From Aquimarina atlantica (GTDB taxonomy: Bacteria; Bacteroidota; Bacteroidia; Flavobacteriales; Flavobacteriaceae), in assembly GCF_000626715.1 (NCBI RefSeq), contig NZ_AQRA01000005.1, forward strand, positions 248,001 to 312,000: a stretch of 64,000 bases of DNA. Reading direction: 5' to 3'. Shown here in pieces: positions 8,991 through 19,081 of the stretch. Position 1 is the stretch's first letter, and every line of letters begins with the position of its first letter. The translations under genes and the position numbers were made by a program. Below the pieces are notes generated by a model. That model worked only from the letters and a program-made list of their open reading frames with translations, had not been told where the DNA came from and searched no databases.

Positions 8991-10286
8991 TTACTCTGTT
9001 TTTCTTTTATCAATAACAATGACAGGTTTTCTGCTTAGTTTAGGAAATTGAAGTTTCAGGATGTCTTTTTTATCATGAAATTCAATTTTAGGAGATACTC
9101 TTAACTTTGCTCTAAAATGATCTTTTATATCATGAAGCAATTCTTCTGTAGGACTTTGTGTACCTATTTTGATTAAAATTTCATCTGTTCCTATGGTATT
9201 GTGAAAAATCTCGATGATATAATTTTCTACTTCATTAAAATCATTGAGAATATTATCCATAGCAGGAGGGTATAAAGTTGTTCCTTTATACTTAATCATT
9301 TGTTTTTTTCTTCCTACTACCGACCCCAAACGCATGGTATTACGTCCACATGCACAAGGTGAAGTATGCGCCTTGACCATATCTCCTGTTTTAAATCGCA
9401 ATAAAGGCATTGCTTCTACTCCCAAAGTAGTAACCGTAAGTTCTCCTACCTCACCAGGAGGAACAGGGCAATTATGATCATCTAGAATTTCTACAATAAT
9501 TAATTCTGGGTGATGATGGCCTCCTTGTTGTTCGCTACACTCTGTAAAAGCAGTATTCATTTCTGTAGATGCGTAGGTAGAGTATAGTTCTATGTTCCAG
9601 TTATCTTTTATCTTTTTTGCTAGTGTGTTTAACGAAAAATCTTGATTTCTAAGAGATTCTCCTATACAAATAGCACCTTTTATCCCCGAAGCATTCAGAT
9701 CAATATCGTGTTCCTGGGCATATTTAATTAATTTTAATAAAAATGAAGGAACTACAATTAAGTAGGTAGGTTTAAATTTTAAAATAGAATCCCATTGTAA
9801 TTCGGGAATCCCGGCTCCTACCCGTATAATCCCGGCTCCTAATTCCCGAGCACCCATAAAATAGGCTATTCCTGCCATAAAACGCCTATCGATAGTTGTC
9901 ATTAATTGCATTACGTCTTCCTTTTGCACACCAGCACAGGCAAAAGAAATGGCTTCGTTATACGCTAACCTTTTTAAATCATTATCTGTTAGTGCAAAAG
10001 TAACAGGCTCCCCCAAGGTCCCCGAAGTTGTGACATAATCTATGATTTCACTTTTTGGGACACAGATAAAATCATCATTAAACTGTTGTAATTGCTCTTT
10101 GGTAGTAACTGGTATTTTTACCAGATCTTCTAGAGTATTAATTGTCGAAGGAAGAATATTATGTTTTGCAAAAACACCTTGATAATAGGTAGAGTGTGTA
10201 TCTAAATATGATATTAATTTCTTTAATTCTTGCTCTTGTACCGCTTTGATCTGAGCCAACGATGCTTTTTCTATTTCAGGAATCAT
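8991..10286 (-). CDS. PaaK-like AMP-forming ligase, aryl starter activation
   Basis: 431 residues of the phenylacetate-CoA ligase branch of adenylate-forming enzymes. Visible motifs are the phosphate-binding TTSGTLGEP (about 106-114), YASTEMN near 238-244 and LRFKTGDM near 296-303. A Cys-containing HTSPCACGR loop follows, and GRKKQMIKYKG leads into the small C-terminal domain. It probably activates the aryl acid made by the ammonia-lyase (4-coumarate) as the AMP and then thioester form, so that ketosynthases can extend it. The equivalent in E. coli aryl polyene synthesis is ApeH. It is the last gene of the pigment operon, and its ATG overlaps the end of the preceding gene by 4 bases. Whether the acceptor is CoA or an ACP cannot be told. 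Confidence 0.85.
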   Translation of the reverse strand: MIPEIEKASLAQIKAVQEQELKKLISYLDTHSTYYQGVFAKHNILPSTINTLEDLVKIPVTTKEQLQQFNDDFICVPKSEIIDYVTTSGTLGEPVTFALTDNDLKRLAYNEAISFACAGVQKEDVMQLMTTIDRRFMAGIAYFMGARELGAGIIRVGAGIPELQWDSILKFKPTYLIVVPSFLLKLIKYAQEHDIDLNASGIKGAICIGESLRNQDFSLNTLAKKIKDNWNIELYSTYASTEMNTAFTECSEQQGGHHHPELIIVEILDDHNCPVPPGEVGELTVTTLGVEAMPLLRFKTGDMVKAHTSPCACGRNTMRLGSVVGRKKQMIKYKGTTLYPPAMDNILNDFNEVENYIIEIFHNTIGTDEILIKIGTQSPTEELLHDIKDHFRAKLRVSPKIEFHDKKDILKLQFPKLSRKPVIVIDKRKTE

Positions 10287-11959
10287 TGTTTTAATTTCCT
10301 TTTTAATTTTTTAATATACGAATCAATTTCACGTTTGTCGGGAACTGTCGTAATTTCTTTGTTGCCTGCCTCTTCAAAGGCATGCAATGCTGCAGTATAA
10401 TATTGTTTTTCGTAATAATATTTACCAATTAAATAATATACTTCCCAATACTCTGGATTGGTCTTCTGAAAAGTCCCAATAAAAGAAGGGGCTAACATTT
10501 CTTTATCGTCAATTGCTTTTTGAAGGTCTTTGCGTAACCGTCTGTAGTTTTCATAATCTTTATATGCCTTAGTAAATTGAAAAGGATCTTTTTCAATATT
10601 TAATTCAGATTGAGATAATATTGTTTTTGTATGTTTTTTATTAAAGATATCATTCAGGTTATAAGCAACAAATTCTCCTAATTGATATGGGTTTGATGAT
10701 ACCCAAACCATGCGATCTTCTGGTTTAAAAACAATACCGTGATGTGCTAATAATTGATTTAAAGCTTTTTCATTACCATATCCGATTTGTTTATTGTCTA
10801 GTCCTTCTCTATTTCTTAAGATATCTACAGCAATTTGCGGTGTTATTTTAGGTTGCTGTTGTAATAACTCCTGCATTCTTTTATAACGATATTGAGAATG
10901 GCTTTCTTCGATATGTTTTATATTATTTTGATCATCAGAATAGGCTTCACTCTGAAAATGATTAGAACAAATTAACTGATTCGAGTTAGGGACATCATAA
11001 ACACCAAAGTTTTTGGGAGATACTTCAATAGTAATAGCTTTTTTATCTTTTGCACTTCCTATAAATATAGATTCAGATACAAAAACTTCCCGTTTTTTTG
11101 CTATTGCAATGGCTTCATCAATTGTCGAGGCGTATTGTAAAATCTCACGAACCAAAATTGAAATTGGCGTTTTTGCCAATAAAGGAATTTTAGATTTCCC
11201 CGCATTTATAGTTACCGTAAGTCCGTGCTCATTCATTCCCGAAACCACACCAATCATTCCTCCCCAGGTTACAGACATAAACTTATGACCATTTGTTGGG
11301 GTTACAAAAGCAATGATTTTATCTTTGGCAAAGTCATCACCGGCATAAAAATCAAAATTCCTACCAATGATCAAATCACCATCTACGGTTTTTTCTCCCC
11401 AGGCTGCAAATGAAGAACATCCTACTAATGCTAAATCCTGCAAAGCATGCCCTATATCATGTGCACCATGAAGATATAGTATTCTTAAGTAGTTTTCTGC
11501 TATGTGATTATAATCGTTTGATGCATATTTTGAAAGCCCATATATTTCTGCTTTATACTCTGCAGGAATATGTAAATACATTTTTCTATTATACCAGGCG
11601 ACAATTTTTCTTAATATATATTGTTTTGTTTTTGAAGGGACTAATTCTCCTACCTTAGATAAAAAAGCATGCTCCTGCTTTTTAAATAGTTCTTGTGTCA
11701 GGCTTCCGGTTAATAAACCTATTTGTAAAGGATCTCCTTCTACATAAAGCTCCCACAAACCTTGCTTGTTTTTACTAAGAAAATTACTTCCGATAGTAAA
11801 AACAGAATCCGAAACTTTTATTCTTTTTTCAATAGAAGAAGAATAACTACTAACGTCTGGGATATCTTTTATCGATTTAGAGACACCACATGACATTAAC
11901 AGAAAAAAGAGTGCAAAAAAGCACAGCCATTTTGTAAAACAATATGTTTTTAAGAACAT
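10283..11959 (-). CDS. C45-family Ntn hydrolase/acyltransferase lipoprotein
   Basis: 558 residues. The N-terminus is a lipoprotein signal with lipobox LMSC (Cys24), so the protein is probably anchored in an envelope membrane. The Ntn core begins at the likely nucleophile Cys181 in VGCSSFAAW and continues with GRNFDF, WGGMIGVVSGMNEHGL and the beta strands typical of acyl-CoA:6-aminopenicillanic acid acyltransferase and phospholipase B-like proteins. Family members self-cleave before the Cys and then form or break amide or ester bonds. A TPR-like helical tail follows (about 490-558). It sits between an FAD oxidoreductase and the ligase in the pigment operon. It could act on the pigment ester or on an envelope acyl group; neither is shown. 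Confidence 0.8.
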   Translation of the reverse strand: MFLKTYCFTKWLCFFALFFLLMSCGVSKSIKDIPDVSSYSSSIEKRIKVSDSVFTIGSNFLSKNKQGLWELYVEGDPLQIGLLTGSLTQELFKKQEHAFLSKVGELVPSKTKQYILRKIVAWYNRKMYLHIPAEYKAEIYGLSKYASNDYNHIAENYLRILYLHGAHDIGHALQDLALVGCSSFAAWGEKTVDGDLIIGRNFDFYAGDDFAKDKIIAFVTPTNGHKFMSVTWGGMIGVVSGMNEHGLTVTINAGKSKIPLLAKTPISILVREILQYASTIDEAIAIAKKREVFVSESIFIGSAKDKKAITIEVSPKNFGVYDVPNSNQLICSNHFQSEAYSDDQNNIKHIEESHSQYRYKRMQELLQQQPKITPQIAVDILRNREGLDNKQIGYGNEKALNQLLAHHGIVFKPEDRMVWVSSNPYQLGEFVAYNLNDIFNKKHTKTILSQSELNIEKDPFQFTKAYKDYENYRRLRKDLQKAIDDKEMLAPSFIGTFQKTNPEYWEVYYLIGKYYYEKQYYTAALHAFEEAGNKEITTVPDKREIDSYIKKLKRKLKQ

Positions 11960-12006
11960 ACTTCTTTGTTTTTTTAGATGCTTGATATTTTTGTTGTTCT
12001 CATATC

Positions 12007-13545
12007 CTAAATTGTTTTTTGCTCCTTATTAGCTTCTAGTATTTTATCAAGCAAATAATCTTTACCTATTATTTCTGAGCAAGTAGTGACAGCACTAATA
12101 GTAACTCCCAAGATGCCATGCATATTTAAACTCTGCCCCGTAAACATTAAATTTTTGATTTTGGTCTTAGGAGATAAGAAAGAATGCATTGGTTTATTAA
12201 CGTCTTTAACATAACCATACATCGATCCTTCATTACTACCGATATAATCTCTATAGGATAGTGGTGTCGAGGTATACGTTTCTAGAATACAATCTCTTAT
12301 ATCTGGAAACTTTTTCTCTAATTCAACAATGATTTTTTCAGCTTTTTCAGCTTTAAAGTCTTCATAGGTTTGCCCTCTTTCATTTTTATTAGCTACCGTA
12401 TTAAATGTGTCTTGCCAGGGTTTAACTTCTTCATAACGCATATACGTCATTACGGCAATACTATCCCCATATTCATCTGTTTTTTTATTAACCCCCATAG
12501 TCATCATATATCCTTCTGGCCAACTTTCGTCGGTATAACCCTGTGTATCCCAAACTCTATCTGGGTGATTAAAATGATAGAAATTTTTGTTTTGATAGGC
12601 AAAAGTGTTTGGTTTTAATACAATATATAGCGTAAAAGCAGCAATTGTACTTTCGATCTTATGTACTCTATTGGCATATGATTTTCTAAATTTATCTTCT
12701 CCAGCTAGCTTTAGCGTTAGTTTTGGTTCAATATTAGAGATAAACAAATCTCCTTTTATTTCTTTACCATTTTTACAGGTAACAGAATTGATTTTTTTAT
12801 CATCAAATCCAAATTTAACAACCTCATGGTGTTTGTATGTTTCTCCCCCATATTCCTTTAACCTTTTGATTAAAACTTTTGTAATCTGGCTACCACCATT
12901 TATACATCGGTATGAGCTTTCGATGTAAGAGTTAATACATAAGGCATGTACATAGAAAGGAGTACGATCACTGTCTCCGGCATATAAATAATTTGTTCCT
13001 GCAAGAACTCCCTGTAGTTTTTTATTATCTGTAAGAGAATTGATATAGGACTTCGCATTAAGCGAAAAAATTTCACTATCATCAAAGTAAGGTTTCCCTT
13101 GTTTTAACTGATACAATGGAAATTTACGACATGTTTCTTTTAGTTTATTACAATAGGTTATAATAGCTTCTTCCTCGTCTGGAAATTGATCAACCAAAAC
13201 TTTTATAAAATTCTCATATCCTTGAGCATGTCTGTATTCTTTTTCATCACCTTCAAAAGTTATAATATCAAAACCGTCTTCATCGAGTTTTTTTAATTTT
13301 AAATCATCTATGATACCGATGTATTTAAAATATTGATATAGATTTTGGCCTTCAGAAAGCCCACCAATATAGTGTACTCCTGTATCAAAAATAGTTTTGT
13401 CTCTTACAAAGGTTTGTAGATTTCCTCCGTATTGATTGTTTTTTTCTAACACACATACACTATAGCCTTCTTTGGCTAAAATGATGGCAGAAACCAAACC
13501 ACCTAAACCACTTCCAATAATTACAATATCATAATGCTCTTTCAC
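12007..13545 (-). CDS. CrtI-like FAD oxidoreductase of the pigment cluster
   Basis: 512 residues with IIGSGLGGLVSA at about 8-19 and EKNNQYGGN as the second FAD contact. The C-terminal LMFTGQSLNMHGILG is near 470-484. This is the phytoene-desaturase/retinol-saturase fold. The codon at 13543-13545 is GTG with no in-frame ATG before the FAD motif, so a GTG start is likely. Upstream is a 98-base leader shared with another gene of the same operon (see 19079-19175). Genes of this type recur in flexirubin clusters, where a polyene or cyclohexane-dione redox step is plausible. The exact reaction is not known to me. Confidence 0.8.
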   Translation of the reverse strand: MKEHYDIVIIGSGLGGLVSAIILAKEGYSVCVLEKNNQYGGNLQTFVRDKTIFDTGVHYIGGLSEGQNLYQYFKYIGIIDDLKLKKLDEDGFDIITFEGDEKEYRHAQGYENFIKVLVDQFPDEEEAIITYCNKLKETCRKFPLYQLKQGKPYFDDSEIFSLNAKSYINSLTDNKKLQGVLAGTNYLYAGDSDRTPFYVHALCINSYIESSYRCINGGSQITKVLIKRLKEYGGETYKHHEVVKFGFDDKKINSVTCKNGKEIKGDLFISNIEPKLTLKLAGEDKFRKSYANRVHKIESTIAAFTLYIVLKPNTFAYQNKNFYHFNHPDRVWDTQGYTDESWPEGYMMTMGVNKKTDEYGDSIAVMTYMRYEEVKPWQDTFNTVANKNERGQTYEDFKAEKAEKIIVELEKKFPDIRDCILETYTSTPLSYRDYIGSNEGSMYGYVKDVNKPMHSFLSPKTKIKNLMFTGQSLNMHGILGVTISAVTTCSEIIGKDYLLDKILEANKEQKTI

Positions 13546-13640
13546 ACGTTTAAATTTTAGTAATTTATTAATAATAAATTAATTATAAAATTGAGAACGT
13601 GTGTAACCCACTACGTTCTCGCATTAAAAATTTAAACATT
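13543..13640 (-). repeat. Duplicated leader, copy 1 (hairpin plus GTG start)
   Basis: On the minus strand this intergenic segment has an 8-bp perfect stem (arms 13593-13600 and 13613-13620), an AT-rich tract, and ends in GTGAAA, the start of the next gene. It aligns with few gaps to 19079-19175. Loop and stem bases differ between the copies but pairing is largely kept. The hairpin-to-start spacing is 48 bases here and 50 in the other copy. It lacks the T-run of a terminator. Function is unknown; mRNA processing, stabilisation or control of translation are possible. Confidence 0.65.
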
Positions 13641-13688
13641 TTCTTTTATGAAATACTTGTTGAAATTTCTTAATGCTCGTTTCATTTT

Positions 13689-16600
13689 TTAATTTTCTTT
13701 GTTTTTTAAAATAACCAGATTATTCTTTTGGTGCCTGGTCTCGAATCCCAAATTAGCAATTACCTGTGCGTGTGTATTTTGACTTTCGTTTAGTAAAATT
13801 AACAGATCAATTTTGCTGCTTAGGATCTTTTCTAATTCATTTTCTGTAATTGTAGCTAAATTTAGAATAAGCACATTTGCATCATACGCCATTATTTCTT
13901 CTATAGTATCGACACAAATAATTTTACTATGATTATTGGTAATATAGCTGTTTTTAACAATATCTCGTATGTTTTTATTTTCTATATAGTTAATAATTTT
14001 CCTGTCTGGACTATCTAAAGATAACAGAAAATCTAATTGACCCGAATCTTTAGAAATATGAAGTATAGTTTCTTTTTTTTCGACTGTGTCTATAATTATT
14101 TTGTAAATCTCTTTATTCGCTTTTAAATCTTTTAAAACTTCTTTATAAAGAGGATCACCTTTGTATCGGTATTCTTCGAGAATAATTTTGTTAAAATACG
14201 CATCGTGCTCTATCTCATTTCTAAGGTTCTCAAATTCACTTTTAAAATATGCTCCAATTTGTTTTGTTTTTCTAGCATAGTTTTCGCCAAAACTAGTATC
14301 GTTTGCTTTTATCCTATCAAGTATTTTGATGGTTATGCTGCCGTCTTTAATAATAAAACTTCCTTTAGGGAGTACTTCAGAATTTCCATGTATTAGTACC
14401 GGAATGATGTCTAGGCCAAATTGCTCTGCCAGATAAAATGCTCCTTTGTGAAACCGTTTAATTTTATTGGTATTAGATCTTGTTCCTTCGGGAAAGGCTA
14501 TAAGCGAATACCCCTGATCAACTTTTTTCTTTAAATGCTCTAATCCATTCTCTATGCCACTAGATACAGGATAAAAGCCAGCCAGTTGTACTGCTTTTCC
14601 AAAAATAGGAGAGTTGTATACCCAATCGTTTACCAGGAAAATAATTTTTGGATATAACATTCCTATTGCCAAAATATCTAAGAAAGAAGTATGATTAGCA
14701 ATAATGACTCCTGGTTTCTCAAAGGTTTCATTACTTTGATTAATAATCTTTTTACGTACAAAAGGATTTGTATATAGTACCGATCCCATAAATTTTGACA
14801 TTATTTTATGAAACCATTTCATTTTCATTTTTTTAGGTAATGGGATAATTTTTATGAAAACTACGCTAAATAACGAAAGTAATAGGCCTCCTAAACCATA
14901 GTAGCCAAAAGAAAGAATAGAATGTAAAAATAACCTAAGTGTTATTGGTCTTTTTGTCTTACTCCCGATAAAAAGCCTAAATAATTGAGGTTGGATGGTG
15001 AATGATATAACAATTGCAGATAGTATACCGATAATAGAAAGTAATGATATCGTATACAGCGCAGGATGTTTGGCAAATATTAAAACACCAACTCCCAAAA
15101 TAGTAGTAATAACAGATAAAATAATAGATGTTTTATGAGTTGCTACTGCTTTTTCTCCTGTTCTGTATTCATGTAACAACCCATTAGTCATAAAAATACT
15201 ATAGTCTATTCCCAGACCAAAAATAAAGGTAGAAATTATAATATTAAAGATGTTAAACTCTAATGAGAATAATCCCATTATCCCAATGGTTAGTAACCAG
15301 GTGATCGCTATGGGGATACTTGTTACCAAGGTAAGAGATAAGCTTCTGTAAAAGAATAAAAGGATAAGTAACACCACAATTAATGAGTAACCAACTAGTT
15401 TGTTAAAGTCATTTTTTAGATTTCCTAAAAAGGTTTCATTCATATGTTTTCTGTCGATAACTATGGTCTGAGGCTCATCTTTAAACATATCAACTACATG
15501 TTGTGCATTCTCATCTTTTACTTTAACGAGTGTTGTTGCTGTAACAAAATCCTCTTTTGTTGTTATATAATCTGCTATAGAAATCGTTTTTAAGGCGTTG
15601 TAGTCTGTAATTTTTAAAGGCTTAAAATTCGACTCCAGAAGTGTATAAAATGCATTAAAACTAGTAGGCTTAAAACCTAATTTGTTTCCACTTTCAATAA
15701 GATTAGCTTTTGTACTTGCTATTGTATTTGTATTCCAAAACGAATTCCACCTCGATATTCTTTCTTTTTGAGTTTTTTCTGAATAGATTAAAGATCCGAT
15801 AGAGCTAAAATCGATTACTTTTCCTTCATTTTTTAGTAGTTGCAGCTTTTCAAAAATCTTGTCATTTACCTGTAGAACACCTTGCTCTGATTTTTCATAG
15901 GCTGCCAGGTAAATGGATTTTGAAGCAATATTAGTTAAAGCATCTAATCTTAATTGTGCATCTTTTAACTCTTGCGGCTCGAAGTTTAGTTTAGAAATAT
16001 CATTGTTAAATTGTACTTTACTATAGGTAAACAGACTTACTATTAATACTAATGATAAGGTTATAATTACCCATTTGTTCTTATGTAAAGGATATTGAGC
16101 GGCATTATCGATTAGTGTTGTTTTTGGTCTTTTTTGAGCAGTGCTTTTATAAACCTGTGGGATAAATATTAATGCAAAAAAAGAAGATCCTACAACGCTA
16201 ATTGCTGCAAAAATACCTAAATCCTGAAGCGCTTGCGATTCTAAAAATAATAAACATAAAAATGCCAAAGCGGTGGTTAAGCTACTCATTAAAACTGGAG
16301 TAGTGATTTCTTTATAAACTGCTTTTATATTAGTATTACTTCTTATGTGTGTTAAGATATGAAGCGAATAATCCAAGGTAACCCCCAGTAGTACGGAACC
16401 AATACCCAGAGATATTGCAGAAATTTTTTCGCGAATTAAGAACAATAAAGCAATGGCTAATAGCCCGCCAAAAATGGTTGGAACAAATAAAATAATCGGA
16501 ATAGTAATTTTTCTATAAAAGAAAATAAGTATGATTAATAAAATCGTAATAGCGATACTAATGGTTAGTTGAATATCCCTTTTTATTTGTTTAGCATTTG

Positions 16601-17378
16601 CTACAGCGATTAAAGCGCCTCCAAAATATTCGCTTTGTACTTTACCTTTAAAATGATCATTAAGTTGATCGTTTATTTGATAAAGATCTTCTACAAATAT
16701 GGCATTCTTGTCTGTTTCACTAGATTTTAACTTAGGCGTTATAAATAATAAAACGTGATTCTGATCTTTACTAAGTAAAAAACCATTGTGTAATGTGAAA
16801 TCATCTCCGAAACTAAGTTGCTGTAATTTTTTTAAGGCAATAAATGATAGTCCCAGGGGATCCTTTAAGATATTATCTCTTGCAATAATTCCCGTAGGTG
16901 AAATTAAAGTTTTATAATTACTATTCGTTATAGCTTCTATACTATCTTTTCGAATTTTATTTTTGATATCCTTATAGTCGCTTTCTTGTAAAAAAAGAGG
17001 AAGGTTTTTGTAAACAAAATCTAAGGTGTTAAAAATATCTTCTTCTTCGACTTTACCTTGAATTTGGGTAATATACTCACCAGATTTTATAGTAACACTA
17101 TCAATAAATTGCGATGCATATTTTGTGAGATCATCTACCGACCCTTCGGGTTCGCGTGTAATGTTTACTATAATTTTATCAGCAAAGTTTACTGTTTTTA
17201 ATACTTTTTGAATCTCGGACGTCTTATCATTTGTAGGAATTAATTTAGTAATATCCTCTTCAAATTGAATTTTTGAAGCAATAAATAGCAAACCCGAAAT
17301 AATGAGCAAAAATATTCCAAAGCTCATTACTTTTCTGGAAACAATAGATGTATATAAACTATAAAAAAAGCTATCCAT
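13689..17378 (-). CDS. MMPL transporter - PlsC acyltransferase - degenerate methyltransferase-like fusion
   Basis: 1229 residues in three parts. Residues 1-830 are an RND/MMPL exporter with two repeats of membrane helices around large periplasmic loops. Residues about 870-1060 are a lysophospholipid-acyltransferase domain with HX4D (NHTSFLD, near 890) and FPEGTRS (near 960). The last 160 residues resemble the methyltransferase tail of the known three-part family, but the usual glycine-rich SAM loop reads HISKDSGQ, so the tail is probably inactive. In flexirubin and aryl polyene clusters this protein is thought to move or anchor the finished lipid-like pigment. Its ATG lies at the stop of the glycosyltransferase gene (1-base overlap). 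Parts one and two are firm, the third is by resemblance. Confidence 0.85.
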   Translation of the reverse strand: MDSFFYSLYTSIVSRKVMSFGIFLLIISGLLFIASKIQFEEDITKLIPTNDKTSEIQKVLKTVNFADKIIVNITREPEGSVDDLTKYASQFIDSVTIKSGEYITQIQGKVEEEDIFNTLDFVYKNLPLFLQESDYKDIKNKIRKDSIEAITNSNYKTLISPTGIIARDNILKDPLGLSFIALKKLQQLSFGDDFTLHNGFLLSKDQNHVLLFITPKLKSSETDKNAIFVEDLYQINDQLNDHFKGKVQSEYFGGALIAVANAKQIKRDIQLTISIAITILLIILIFFYRKITIPIILFVPTIFGGLLAIALLFLIREKISAISLGIGSVLLGVTLDYSLHILTHIRSNTNIKAVYKEITTPVLMSSLTTALAFLCLLFLESQALQDLGIFAAISVVGSSFFALIFIPQVYKSTAQKRPKTTLIDNAAQYPLHKNKWVIITLSLVLIVSLFTYSKVQFNNDISKLNFEPQELKDAQLRLDALTNIASKSIYLAAYEKSEQGVLQVNDKIFEKLQLLKNEGKVIDFSSIGSLIYSEKTQKERISRWNSFWNTNTIASTKANLIESGNKLGFKPTSFNAFYTLLESNFKPLKITDYNALKTISIADYITTKEDFVTATTLVKVKDENAQHVVDMFKDEPQTIVIDRKHMNETFLGNLKNDFNKLVGYSLIVVLLILLFFYRSLSLTLVTSIPIAITWLLTIGIMGLFSLEFNIFNIIISTFIFGLGIDYSIFMTNGLLHEYRTGEKAVATHKTSIILSVITTILGVGVLIFAKHPALYTISLLSIIGILSAIVISFTIQPQLFRLFIGSKTKRPITLRLFLHSILSFGYYGLGGLLLSLFSVVFIKIIPLPKKMKMKWFHKIMSKFMGSVLYTNPFVRKKIINQSNETFEKPGVIIANHTSFLDILAIGMLYPKIIFLVNDWVYNSPIFGKAVQLAGFYPVSSGIENGLEHLKKKVDQGYSLIAFPEGTRSNTNKIKRFHKGAFYLAEQFGLDIIPVLIHGNSEVLPKGSFIIKDGSITIKILDRIKANDTSFGENYARKTKQIGAYFKSEFENLRNEIEHDAYFNKIILEEYRYKGDPLYKEVLKDLKANKEIYKIIIDTVEKKETILHISKDSGQLDFLLSLDSPDRKIINYIENKNIRDIVKNSYITNNHSKIICVDTIEEIMAYDANVLILNLATITENELEKILSSKIDLLILLNESQNTHAQVIANLGFETRHQKNNLVILKNKEN

Positions 17379-18562
17379 TATGATGCATTATTTTTTTTAG
17401 AAAAAATGGTAAGAAATACATATCCTAAAATTCCTAACGTAATAGCAGAAATTATAGCCAAGGTAAAACTACCTACAATATAAGTTTTAAGACTTTTTAT
17501 CATTTCAAAATTTTCACCAATATTGGTAAATGACGGTTGAGGTTCTCCTAAAACAAAACTACCAACTTTTAAACTCATAAAAATGATAAAAGGAATAAAG
17601 GGAGGCAAACTTACATTAGAAAAAGCAAAAGAAATTACTTTATTTAGTTTTAAAACAACAGCAAAAAACAGTACAAGTGCAGTATGAAACCCCCATAGTG
17701 GTGATATCCCTATAAAAACTCCCAAAGCTACAGATAATGCTTTTTTTTGTGGGGAATCCTGGCTTTCTAAGAAATCTTCAAAAAAGAAACGTTTTACTCC
17801 TTTTTTTTTAACTTTTCGGAATAAATTTCTGGGTTTTATATATAAAAAAGCTACTGTGACCAACCAGGTATTAAGTATGCTTATTCGGGTAAAGTCTTTA
17901 AAAGGCCTAAAATGTGATACCCGCTCGGTTTCATCATATAATACTTGTATCGGAATATTTTTTACAATTACATCACTCCATGCCGCTTTTACAATAACCT
18001 CTATTTCGAATTCGAATTTTGAAGTATAAAAATTTAGATTTGCTAATGCTTCGAGTGGATATAGTCTATATCCAGATTGGGTATCCTGAAGCTTTGTGCC
18101 CGTTTCTACCCAAAACCAGAAATTAGAAAACTTATTACCGAAGCTACTCTTTTTAGGAACACTTTCCTGACTCATATTTCTTGCCCCAATGAGCAAGATG
18201 TTTTTATTTTCTGATGTTTCTAAGGATGTAATAAAAGCAGGAATATCTTCGGGAAAATGCTGACCATCAGAATCTATCGTAATTGCATATTTAAACCCTT
18301 GTTTTTGTGCAGCTGCAAACCCAACACGCAAAGCATTACCTTTTCCTTTGTTTTTTTGTAGATGGATTTGTTGAATTTGAGGATATTCCTTTAAGATCTC
18401 TGGAGTCGTATCTGTGGCTCCATCGTTTACAACAATAATATTTTTAGTGTAAGATAATACACCATCTATAACCCTTCGTAATGTTTTGCAATTATTGTAG
18501 GTAGGAATTATTACACATACGTTGAATAGGTCGATTTTTTGCTTTGTAAACTCTTTTATCAC
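17378..18562 (-). CDS. Glycosyltransferase family 2 with DUF2062 membrane tail
   Basis: 394 residues. The N-terminal 240 residues are a GT-A fold of the DPM1-like type: VIIPTYNN, VVNDGATD and the metal-binding DSDGQH are all visible. The tail (about 265-390) is DUF2062, with FIGISPLWGFHTAL and two or three membrane helices. This domain pairing is common in aryl polyene and flexirubin clusters. The start codon appears to be GTG at 18560-18562, since no ATG occurs before the GT motif. It probably transfers a sugar to a lipid carrier or to the pigment head group at the inner membrane; the acceptor is unknown. It lies directly upstream of the MMPL gene with a 1-base overlap. Confidence 0.85.
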   Translation of the reverse strand: MIKEFTKQKIDLFNVCVIIPTYNNCKTLRRVIDGVLSYTKNIIVVNDGATDTTPEILKEYPQIQQIHLQKNKGKGNALRVGFAAAQKQGFKYAITIDSDGQHFPEDIPAFITSLETSENKNILLIGARNMSQESVPKKSSFGNKFSNFWFWVETGTKLQDTQSGYRLYPLEALANLNFYTSKFEFEIEVIVKAAWSDVIVKNIPIQVLYDETERVSHFRPFKDFTRISILNTWLVTVAFLYIKPRNLFRKVKKKGVKRFFFEDFLESQDSPQKKALSVALGVFIGISPLWGFHTALVLFFAVVLKLNKVISFAFSNVSLPPFIPFIIFMSLKVGSFVLGEPQPSFTNIGENFEMIKSLKTYIVGSFTLAIISAITLGILGYVFLTIFSKKNNAS

Positions 18563-18583
18563 TCAATTGAAGTGTTTCAATTT

Positions 18584-19081
18584 TTAAGGAACTAAAATTA
18601 CTGCTTTTTCTTCATCACTAAAAGCTTTCGATTGCAAAATATACTCACCGATATGCTTTTTTAAAATTTTAGGTTTTATCGTCTTGTATTGTTTAAGCAG
18701 AAATAATTTATCTTCTTTTATATTAGATTTATATTTTAGCAATCTAGGCGTATTTTCTTGTATTCCTATACGTATAAAACGAGGTTCGACAGCATTTGGG
18801 GATTTTTCTATGGCAAATTCAATGTATGAAACTCCTTCTATAAACAGTCGTTTTTTTTCTTTTAAACTTTTTTCATACTTCGCCCGCAATGTAATAGCCG
18901 CTCCTTTATAAGCGACCAAAACAATATCATCTTTTTTATTTACAGATGCAAGTTGCTCATTAAGTGCAGCTACTTTTGTTTTGTCGTGAGCAGCTTCTCT
19001 ATATGCTATTCTTACGATATCTAAATCTATCGATAGCATAGTAAAAGATAATAATGATATGAATGCAAATAAAAATTTCAC
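18584..19081 (-). CDS. Secreted hypothetical protein of the pigment operon
   Basis: 165 residues with a probable N-terminal signal peptide (about residues 1-18), then an all-helical, lysine-rich body. No catalytic motif or known domain is recognised. The start at 19079-19081 is GTG and follows the duplicated leader. It ends 21 bases before the glycosyltransferase GTG, so it is in the operon. A periplasmic accessory role in pigment assembly is inferred from position only. Confidence 0.7.
   Translation of the reverse strand: MKFLFAFISLLSFTMLSIDLDIVRIAYREAAHDKTKVAALNEQLASVNKKDDIVLVAYKGAAITLRAKYEKSLKEKKRLFIEGVSYIEFAIEKSPNAVEPRFIRIGIQENTPRLLKYKSNIKEDKLFLLKQYKTIKPKILKKHIGEYILQSKAFSDEEKAVILVP

Noticed and set aside
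13689..17378. Drug-efflux RND pump
   Set aside because: It is fused to a PlsC acyltransferase and sits in a pigment operon without a membrane-fusion protein or TolC partner, so lipid/pigment transport is more likely.
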